In this document: piece after piece, positions 58,071 to 64,000 of the stretch
Layout of the letters: every line of letters begins with the position of its first letter
Position numbering within the stretch: the stretch's first letter is position 1
NCBI RefSeq assembly: GCF_042685365.1
Contig: NZ_JBHUMY010000007.1
Location: 1-64,000, forward strand
Length of the DNA: 64,000 nt
Source of the DNA: Paenibacillus_AP thailandensis
GTDB lineage: Bacteria; Bacillota; Bacilli; Paenibacillales; Paenibacillaceae
Direction: 5' to 3'
Program-made: the position numbers and the translations under genes
The notes under the pieces: generated by a model
Told to the model about the DNA's origin: nothing
Databases searched by the model: none
What the model saw: the letters and a program-made list of their open reading frames with translations, nothing else

Positions 58071-59654
58071 TTAGTTTTCCTGCAGGCCGATCGAGATCAG
58101 GAAACGGCGGAACGCTTGCGCCCCTTCCGGCGAACGTTTGTAAACGCCGGCGTCCTTCAGCACGTCGAGAAACTTGCTTCCCGTCTCCTCACGGACGATC
58201 CGAAGCGCTTCGTCCGGGGCATTCCCGGTGCCGTAAGCGGCGACAAGCGATCCGATCCATTCCGCATGCTTGTGCAGCGGATGCGAGCTTTGCTGCAGCG
58301 AAGCCGCGTCATACGCCGTTTCGCCGTTCAGATAGGCAGCGATTTGCTCCAGCTCGTTTTTCAGCCGGCCGGGCAATACCGCAAGTCCCATCACTTCGAT
58401 AAGGCCGATATTTTCCTTTTTAATATGATGCAAGTTTTGGTGCGGGTGGAAAATACCGTCCGGATGCTCTTCGCTTGTCCGGTTGTTCCGGAGCACCAGG
58501 TCGAGCTCGTATTCCCCGTCGCGCAGCCTTGCGATCGGCGTAATCGTGTTGTGCGGCGTGCGCGTTCCGTCGCCGTTATCGGTGAAGGCGTGCACTTCCG
58601 CCTCCGCGTCGCTGTATGCGCGCCACTCGTCGAGCAAGCGGCACGCCGCACGATGGACGGCCTCCTTCGAAGCGCCGTTCACGCGCACGACCGACATCGG
58701 CCAGCGCACGATGCCGAACCGGACGCCCGGCTGCTGCGGATCGGTAAAGCTCGCTTCCACCGGCGCGGTCTCCATCGGAAACGTATGGCGTCCGCCCTGG
58801 AAATGGTCGTGCGACAGGATCGAGCCGCCGACGATAGGCAAATCCGCGTTCGAGCCGATAAAATAATGCGGAAACTGCTCGATGAAATCAAGCAGGCGGG
58901 CAAACGACTTGTGCGTAATCGCCATCGGCTCGTGCGCGCCTTTGAACACGATGCTGTGCTCGTTGTAATACACGTAAGGCGAATATTGGAAATACCACGG
59001 CTCGCCTTGCAGCGTCAGCGGCAGTATTCTCAGGTTCTGCCGCGCCGGATGGTTCGGATGGCCGGCATAACCGACGTTCTCCGCGCACAGCAAGCATTTC
59101 GGATAGTTGGCCGTCGGCAGCGTTTTGAGAAGGGCGATTTCCTTCGGGTCTTTTTCCGGCTTGGACAGATTGACCGTGATTTCCAGGCTGCCGTATTCCG
59201 TTTCCTTCAGCCAATATTGGTTTTTGCCGATGCGGTCCATCTGGATATAATGCGAATCGATGTTGAGCCTGTAGAACGCATCGGTCGCCTTCCGGACGCC
59301 TTCGCTTTCGGCCGTGCGGGCGAAAGCGGCCGCCGTCTCGGACGGACGGGGCATCAGCAGCCCCATAATGCGGGCGTCCAGCAAATCGCGGTACGTCGCC
59401 GTATTGTCCGGAATCAGGCCGATCGCAAAGCCGTAATCGAGAAGCGGCTCCAGAAGAGGCACCGCGCTGTCCAGCTTCTCCTCCGGCACGCTTCCTTCGT
59501 ACGGTTCTTTGAAGCCGAACAGGTCAAGCAAGCCGTTGCGGGCGGCGCTTCTATCCAGCTGTCCGATCAGGCCGCGCTGGAAGGCGAATTGAACGAGCCG
59601 CTCGATCGCAAGCAAAGCTTGCGTCGAGTCCGCTCCGTGCTTAAGTTCAGTCAT
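58071..59654 (-). CDS. galT: UDP-glucose--hexose-1-phosphate uridylyltransferase GalT (Gram-positive type)
   Basis: Leloir pathway enzyme exchanging galactose-1-phosphate with UDP-glucose. The 527-residue length is that of the GalT-2 family of Bacillota, larger than E. coli GalT. Visible segments: SHYIQMDRIGKNQYW, KTLPTANYPKCLLCAENVGY, SILSHDHFQGG (His-rich active site), FHPHQNLHHIKKENIGLIEVMGLAVLP. Start ATG 59654 (MTELKHG) with AAAGGAG about 11 nt upstream; a TTG start at 59675 is possible. Last gene of galK-galE-galT. Confidence 0.96.
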   Translation of the reverse strand: MTELKHGADSTQALLAIERLVQFAFQRGLIGQLDRSAARNGLLDLFGFKEPYEGSVPEEKLDSAVPLLEPLLDYGFAIGLIPDNTATYRDLLDARIMGLLMPRPSETAAAFARTAESEGVRKATDAFYRLNIDSHYIQMDRIGKNQYWLKETEYGSLEITVNLSKPEKDPKEIALLKTLPTANYPKCLLCAENVGYAGHPNHPARQNLRILPLTLQGEPWYFQYSPYVYYNEHSIVFKGAHEPMAITHKSFARLLDFIEQFPHYFIGSNADLPIVGGSILSHDHFQGGRHTFPMETAPVEASFTDPQQPGVRFGIVRWPMSVVRVNGASKEAVHRAACRLLDEWRAYSDAEAEVHAFTDNGDGTRTPHNTITPIARLRDGEYELDLVLRNNRTSEEHPDGIFHPHQNLHHIKKENIGLIEVMGLAVLPGRLKNELEQIAAYLNGETAYDAASLQQSSHPLHKHAEWIGSLVAAYGTGNAPDEALRIVREETGSKFLDVLKDAGVYKRSPEGAQAFRRFLISIGLQEN

Positions 59655-59696
59655 GAGGTCGTATGCTCCTTTCAATCCCGCGGAAAGCCTTTTCCG

Positions 59697-60686
59697 TTAT
59701 TTGTCGTTGTAGCCTTGCGGGTTGACGCTATGCCAGTTCCATGCGCTGCGGATAATATCCTCCAGCTTGTTCCGTTTCGGATTCCAGCCAAGCTCCTTGC
59801 GAGCCCGTTCCGAGGAAGCGACCAGCACGGCCGGATCGCCGGCGCGGCGCGCTTCGACCACCATCGGAATTTCGCGTTCGGTAACGGCGCGGGCGATGTC
59901 GATCACTTCCTTCACCGAGAAGCCTTGACCGTTGCCCAGATTGTATACGGCGCTGTCTTCGCCGCGGCGAAGCCGGTCCACGGCAAGCACATGCGCGTCA
60001 GCCAGGTCGCTGACATGGATGTAGTCCCGGATGCAGGTGCCGTCCGGCGTCGCATAGTCGTCGCCGAACACCGAAATATGCGGGCGCTGACCGAGTGCCG
60101 CTTGCAGCACGATCGGAATGAGGTGCGTTTCCGGACTGTGGTCTTCGCCGATCCGGCCGCTTTCGTGGGCGCCGGCCGCGTTGAAATAGCGCAGCGACAC
60201 ATAGTTGAGGCCGTGAGCCGTGTCGAACCATTTCATCATTTTTTCCATCGCCAGCTTCGTTTCGCCGTAAGCGTTCGTCGGAGAAGTGCGGTCAAACTCG
60301 TCGATCGGCACGTTCTCCGGCTCGCCGTACGTAGCCGCCGTGGACGAGAACACGATCTTTTTCACATTGTGCTCGACCATTTTCTCCAGCAGGCACAACG
60401 TGCCGTAAACGTTGTTGTGGTAATATTTGCCCGGGTCCTTCATGCTTTCGCCGACCAGCGAGTTGGCCGCGAAATGGATGACCGCGTCGATGCTGTTTTC
60501 CTTGAAGACCGTGTCCATGAAAGCCGCGTCGCGCAAATCGCCGACATACAGCTTGCCGCCGAGCACCGCGTTCCGGTGCCCCTGCTGCAAATTATCCACG
60601 ACGACGATGTCTTCGCCGCGCTCCAGCAGCGCCGCCACCGTATGAGAACCGATATAACCCGCTCCGCCCGTTACCAATACCGCCAT
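59697..60686 (-). CDS. galE: UDP-glucose 4-epimerase GalE
   Basis: 329-residue SDR enzyme interconverting UDP-galactose and UDP-glucose. NAD motif GGAGYIG, catalytic Tyr-Lys in NAYGETK, and VSLRYFNAAGAHESG. It is distinct in sequence from the epimerase half of the PelD fusion, so the cell has at least two such enzymes. ATG behind AGAGGGG, 27 nt after galK. Confidence 0.97.
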   Translation of the reverse strand: MAVLVTGGAGYIGSHTVAALLERGEDIVVVDNLQQGHRNAVLGGKLYVGDLRDAAFMDTVFKENSIDAVIHFAANSLVGESMKDPGKYYHNNVYGTLCLLEKMVEHNVKKIVFSSTAATYGEPENVPIDEFDRTSPTNAYGETKLAMEKMMKWFDTAHGLNYVSLRYFNAAGAHESGRIGEDHSPETHLIPIVLQAALGQRPHISVFGDDYATPDGTCIRDYIHVSDLADAHVLAVDRLRRGEDSAVYNLGNGQGFSVKEVIDIARAVTEREIPMVVEARRAGDPAVLVASSERARKELGWNPKRNKLEDIIRSAWNWHSVNPQGYNDK

Positions 60687-60713
60687 GATTTCATTTCCCC
60701 TCTCATCTTCGAA

Positions 60714-61886
60714 TTAAACCAGCTGCTCGACGCCGTTGCCGATGCTGCAGACGTAGAACTCGCCCGTAAGGCCTGTCGCTTCCGAATATTCTTTGCCGAC
60801 CTGCGCGATAAACCGCTCGACGCTGTCCTCGTGGACCAGCGATACCGTGCAGCCGCCGAAGCCTGCACCGGTCATGCGGGAGCCGAGCACACCCGGCACC
60901 TTGCGGGCCGCGTCCACCATCGCGTCAAGCTCTTTGCCCGTTACTTCGTACAAATCGCGCAGCGAATCATGCGAAGCGTTCATCAGCTGGCCGAAGCGGA
61001 CGAGATCGTTTTGTTTCAGAGCGTCCATCGACTGCAGCACTCGATCGATCTCTTCAATGACATGCTGTGCGCGATTGCGTACGGTTTCGTCCTTGATCAG
61101 ATGCTTGTTTGCGTTGAATTGCTCCACGCTAACCTGTCCGAGCAGCGTAATGTCCGGCAGTGCGGCCTTCAGCTCTTCAACCGCCCGATCGCATTGGCTG
61201 CGGCGCTCGTTGTACGCGGAATCGACCAGGCCCCGGCGTTTTTTCGTATTGCCGATCACCAGCTTGTAATCGCCCGGCTTGAACGGAACGAGATCGTATT
61301 CGAGCGTGTCGCACATGAGCAGAATGGCATGGTCCTTCTTGCCGTTGGCGACGGCGAATTGGTCCATGATGCCGCTGTTGACGCCTACGAAGCCGTTCTC
61401 TACCCGCTGCGACAGCAGCGCGATCTCGACCTTGTCCGTCTTCTGCCCTTCCATCGTCAGCAGGGCGAACGCGGTCACCACTTCGATCGAAGCGGAGGAC
61501 GAAAGTCCCGACCCGTTCGGAATTTCGCCGTGGAACAGCAGCTCGTAGCCGCTTCCGAACGTTACGCCGCCTGCCTGGATTTCTTTCGCGACGCCTTTCG
61601 GATAGTTCATCCAATCGTCGGCTTCGTCATAAACGATATTATGGATATCGAACTCGCCGGTAGCCGGAAAATTCGTCGTCGCCAGCACAAGCTTCTTGTC
61701 CGCGCGCGGGCGGATGAGCAGCGTCGTTCCGAACGTCAGCGCCGCCGGAAACACGTAGCCGCCGTTATAATCGGTATGCTCGCCGATCAGATTGACGCGG
61801 CCCGGAGCGTGGAACACTTTAATACCGTTCGCGTCTCCGCCGTATTGCTGTATAAATCGTCCGGTCAGCTCTTGGATATTTGCCAT
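60714..61886 (-). CDS. galK: Galactokinase GalK
   Basis: 390-residue GHMP kinase that phosphorylates galactose at C1. Motifs: APGRVNLIGEHTDYNGGYVFP (signature), GSGLSSSASIEVV (ATP-binding P-loop), and RMTGAGFGGCTVSLV. First gene of the galKET operon and divergent from an AraC-type regulator 233 nt away, its possible controller. Confidence 0.98.
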   Translation of the reverse strand: MANIQELTGRFIQQYGGDANGIKVFHAPGRVNLIGEHTDYNGGYVFPAALTFGTTLLIRPRADKKLVLATTNFPATGEFDIHNIVYDEADDWMNYPKGVAKEIQAGGVTFGSGYELLFHGEIPNGSGLSSSASIEVVTAFALLTMEGQKTDKVEIALLSQRVENGFVGVNSGIMDQFAVANGKKDHAILLMCDTLEYDLVPFKPGDYKLVIGNTKKRRGLVDSAYNERRSQCDRAVEELKAALPDITLLGQVSVEQFNANKHLIKDETVRNRAQHVIEEIDRVLQSMDALKQNDLVRFGQLMNASHDSLRDLYEVTGKELDAMVDAARKVPGVLGSRMTGAGFGGCTVSLVHEDSVERFIAQVGKEYSEATGLTGEFYVCSIGNGVEQLV

Positions 61887-61945
61887 TTGCCATCACGTTC
61901 CTTTGTCGTAGAATAGGATCGAAGTCTGTTTATTTTTGCAGCTTC

Positions 61946-61951
61946 AGTATA
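61946..61951 (-). promoter_or_regulatory. Possible -10 box of galK
   Basis: Minus-strand TATACT 59 nt upstream of galK; the hexamer 17 nt further up (TTTCGT) is a poor -35, suggesting dependence on an activator. Weak prediction. Confidence 0.35.
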
Positions 61952-62119
61952 AACGAACCGGCTTTAAAACGAAATGGCCGAAAATGCTCATCATATGGAT
62001 TAATGTGACTTCATTCGCGATTACGGGAAAGCTGTAGGAAGGATGGAACCGGCTTTGACCGCCACCGCCATCCCGTTTAAGCGGTATCCTTTCAATCGTT
62101 TGTAAAGCAGGTGTAAAAT

Positions 62120-62989
62120 ATGGCGTTAAAAGAAACGTATACCGTCGCCTCCAATCCCGTTATCGAGCATAACGGGCCGGTCAACGTCTTGTTCGCCGGC
62201 GAAAGCCAGACGAAGCCGGGACATCGGCGGGGACCGAAAGTTTACGATTTTTATCTCATGCATTACGTATTGTCCGGCAAAGGCGTGTTTGTATGCGAAG
62301 GATGCCGGTACGAGCTCGGCTCGGGCGAATCGTTCCTGATCGAGCCCGAAAGGCTTGTCAGCTACGAATCGGACGAAACCGAGCCGTGGCGGTACCGGTG
62401 GGTCGCCTTCGACGGAAAGGGCGCCGCGGCGCTTGCCGCCGAAGGCGGTTTCTCCTACCGGAGTCCTACGGCCGACACGGGCGGGACCAAACGGACGGAA
62501 GTGCTGTACGGCAGCATCTTCCGCTCGCTCCGCGAAGGCGGAGCCTCGCCGCACTTGAAGGCGGCCGGCTACTTGTATTTGCTGTTCGCCGAATACGGCT
62601 CCGCCCGCGACCGCCGGCAAGGCGGAATGCTCCGCACCGCCGAAGGGGAAGGCGAGAAGCTGTTCCGGCAAATGGTGCATTATATGTCCACCCAATACGC
62701 CCAGCCGCTGTCGATCGAGCAGATGGCCGAATCCCTTGGCTATAACCGGGCTTACTTGTCCCGCCTGTTCAAGCAGAAGACCGGCGAAACGCCGGTTACG
62801 TTCCTGCTGAAGCTGCGCATCGACAAAGGGAGGCAAATGCTTCGCGAGCGGCCCGATCTGACGATCGAGCAAATCGCGGCTTCGGTCGGGCTGCAGGATG
62901 CGCTTTATTTCTCCAAGCAATTCCGCCGGTTCTACGATCAGTCGCCTACCGCTTACCGAAAAACGATCCGCGGCCTTCGCGGCGAATAA
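62120..62989 (+). CDS. AraC family transcriptional regulator
   Basis: 289-residue regulator with an N-terminal cupin sugar-sensing domain (about 1-150: DFYLMHYVLSGKGVF, GSGESFLIEPE) and two AraC helix-turn-helix motifs at the C-terminus (about 185-285: SIEQMAESLGYNRAYLSRLFKQKTG, TIEQIAASVGLQDALYFSKQFRR). ATG behind AGGTG. Being divergent from galK, it is a good candidate for galactose-dependent activation of galKET (inference from context). Confidence 0.94.
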   Translation: MALKETYTVASNPVIEHNGPVNVLFAGESQTKPGHRRGPKVYDFYLMHYVLSGKGVFVCEGCRYELGSGESFLIEPERLVSYESDETEPWRYRWVAFDGKGAAALAAEGGFSYRSPTADTGGTKRTEVLYGSIFRSLREGGASPHLKAAGYLYLLFAEYGSARDRRQGGMLRTAEGEGEKLFRQMVHYMSTQYAQPLSIEQMAESLGYNRAYLSRLFKQKTGETPVTFLLKLRIDKGRQMLRERPDLTIEQIAASVGLQDALYFSKQFRRFYDQSPTAYRKTIRGLRGE

Positions 62990-63042
62990 GCAGCGTTGGT
63001 CCGATTGCAATTGGACATACTAACGCGCGGGAGTGATAGAGG

Positions 63043-64000
63043 ATGACAAAGGAACTGCACAGCGGATCGTTATACTGGCCGGCGACGCTTACGGACGTCC
63101 CTTCTTACCCTCCGCTCCGTGCCGACGGCAAGGCGGAGACGGTCATTATCGGGGGCGGGATGTCCGGTGTCGTATGCGGTTATGTGCTGGCCAAAAGCGG
63201 AATGCCCGCCATACTTCTCGAGCAAGGAAAAATTACGGGAGGCAGCACCTCCGCCAATACGGGCTTGCTTCAATTCTCGAACGACATCATGCTGTCCGAT
63301 CTGATCGGCCAAATCGGCGAAAGCGCCGCCGTCGCCTTCTACCGCGCTTGCAAGGAGGCGATCGAACAGCTCGTCCATATGGTCCAAGCTTTGCCGGTTG
63401 ACGCAAGCTTTAAGCGCCGCAGCAGCCTGTATTACGCCAGCAGCGAGCAGGACGTTCCGAAGCTGACCCGGGAATGGGACGCGCTTCGGCGATACGGGTT
63501 CGATGCGGAGCTATGGGACGCGGGCGACATCGCGAAGCGTTTTCCGTTCGTAAAGCCTAAGGCGATCGTGACGCACGGAGACGCGGAAATTAACCCGTAC
63601 CGGTTCATCCACGGCATTGCGCAAGCCGGCACGGAGGCGGGCCTTGTCATTCACGAGCAGACGAAGATGGTCTCCTGCACGATAGACGCCGGAGGAGGCT
63701 ATACGATCCGCACGGATAACGGCTTCGAGATCAAAGCCCGCAATATCGTGATTGCTGTCGGCTATGAGCCGGAGCAGCTGCGGGGCAAACTGCTGAAGGC
63801 CAACCTGAACCGGACTTTCGTGGCGGTCACCGAGCCGCAAAAGGACTTGTCTGCCTGGCATGAGCGATTTCTGCTCTGGGAGACGGCCCGTCCCTACTTG
63901 TACTTGCGCACGACGCCCGACGACAGAGTGCTGATCGGCGGGCTGGACGAAGAGGAGCCGCAACCCGTGCAGGGGAACTTGGCCCGCCGCCGGCGGACGG
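63043..64000 (+). CDS. FAD-dependent oxidoreductase (DAO family), truncated by the window edge
   Basis: Starts MTKELHSGSLYWPATLTD behind GGGAG and runs off the right edge with at least 319 codons. It has a Rossmann FAD-binding motif VIIGGGMSGVVCGYVL followed by GGSTSANTGLLQF, as in glycine/D-amino-acid oxidase-type proteins such as B. subtilis YhfW. Some relatives carry a C-terminal Rieske domain, which would lie beyond this window. Starts 53 nt after the AraC-type gene on the same strand. Confidence 0.92.
   Translation, partial: MTKELHSGSLYWPATLTDVPSYPPLRADGKAETVIIGGGMSGVVCGYVLAKSGMPAILLEQGKITGGSTSANTGLLQFSNDIMLSDLIGQIGESAAVAFYRACKEAIEQLVHMVQALPVDASFKRRSSLYYASSEQDVPKLTREWDALRRYGFDAELWDAGDIAKRFPFVKPKAIVTHGDAEINPYRFIHGIAQAGTEAGLVIHEQTKMVSCTIDAGGGYTIRTDNGFEIKARNIVIAVGYEPEQLRGKLLKANLNRTFVAVTEPQKDLSAWHERFLLWETARPYLYLRTTPDDRVLIGGLDEEEPQPVQGNLARRRRT

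Noticed and set aside
58062..61916. Plus-strand open frame of 1284 codons antisense to galT-galE-galK
   Set aside because: It mirrors three well-supported genes, crosses their intergenic gaps without its own start signals, and its product is a low-complexity Arg/Val/His-rich shadow. Codon bias of the sense genes explains the lack of stops.

Overview
The window looks like chromosomal DNA of an endospore-forming Bacillota, most likely a Paenibacillus-type organism. Supporting signs are moderate-to-high GC by eye, strong AGGAGG-type ribosome binding sites with frequent GTG/TTG starts, a YesMN-type two-component pair, the spore protease homologue YyaC, T-box and CIRCE regulation, and the gene order thiL-tsaE-tsaB-rimI-tsaD ... 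ABC-F ... moaC ... tatA-tatC ... groES-groEL, which matches the B. subtilis ydi/gro region with inserted blocks. Nearly all genes are on the minus strand. The exceptions are a lipoprotein (11548), the ABC-F ATPase (33962), a DUF1128 gene (56637), an AraC regulator (62120) and a partial FAD oxidoreductase cut by the right edge (63043).

Layout. 0-11 kb: YesMN two-component system, a DJ-1/PfpI protein, GH36 alpha-galactosidase with a LacI-type regulator, a GGDEF-EAL sensor and a secreted Pro-rich protein. 11.5-25.5 kb: a lipoprotein gene, then a seven-gene operon for a Pel-type exopolysaccharide. The operon reads epimerase-PelD fusion, PelE, PelA-like deacetylase, PelF, PelG-CotH fusion, VTC-type polyphosphate polymerase domain, DUF4956. 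A secreted beta-helix protein lies upstream. 25.6-28.5 kb: groES-groEL under CIRCE, and a TetR regulator. 28.6-33.7 kb: an ABC-2-type permease, tatA-tatC, molybdenum-cofactor genes and 5-formyl-THF cyclo-ligase. 34-36 kb: ABC-F ATPase. 36.3-40.6 kb: a complete comQXPA quorum-sensing locus, including a 55-codon comX. 41-42 kb: an orphan, possibly broken ABC ATPase. 42.0-42.3 kb: a cluster of DnaA boxes. 42.3-44.7 kb: leuA behind two tandem leucine T-box leaders. 44.7-49.1 kb: the tsaD/rimI/tsaB/tsaE/thiL block, interrupted by a six-copy 67/68-bp repeat array. 49-57.5 kb: YitT, HD-GYP and GGDEF proteins, a methyltransferase, DUF6483, an alpha/beta hydrolase, YyaC, DUF1128 and one unknown gene. 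58-64 kb: galK-galE-galT, the divergent AraC regulator and the partial oxidoreductase.

How it fits together. Cyclic di-GMP is a recurring theme. There is one GGDEF protein with intact active and I-sites, an EAL protein with a degenerate GGDEF, and an HD-GYP protein with an altered HD motif. The predicted c-di-GMP receptor, PelD, keeps an RxxD motif and is fused to the sugar epimerase that probably makes the polymer precursor. Galactose metabolism is split between the GH36 alpha-galactosidase and the Leloir operon; both lead to UDP-hexoses that the Pel pathway also draws on.

Most unusual: the two gene fusions in the Pel operon, the comQXPA locus outside Bacillus, the DnaA-box cluster, the tandem T-boxes, and a repeat family that in both of its tandem settings ends in TTTTTAGGAG and so supplies the ribosome binding site of the next gene.
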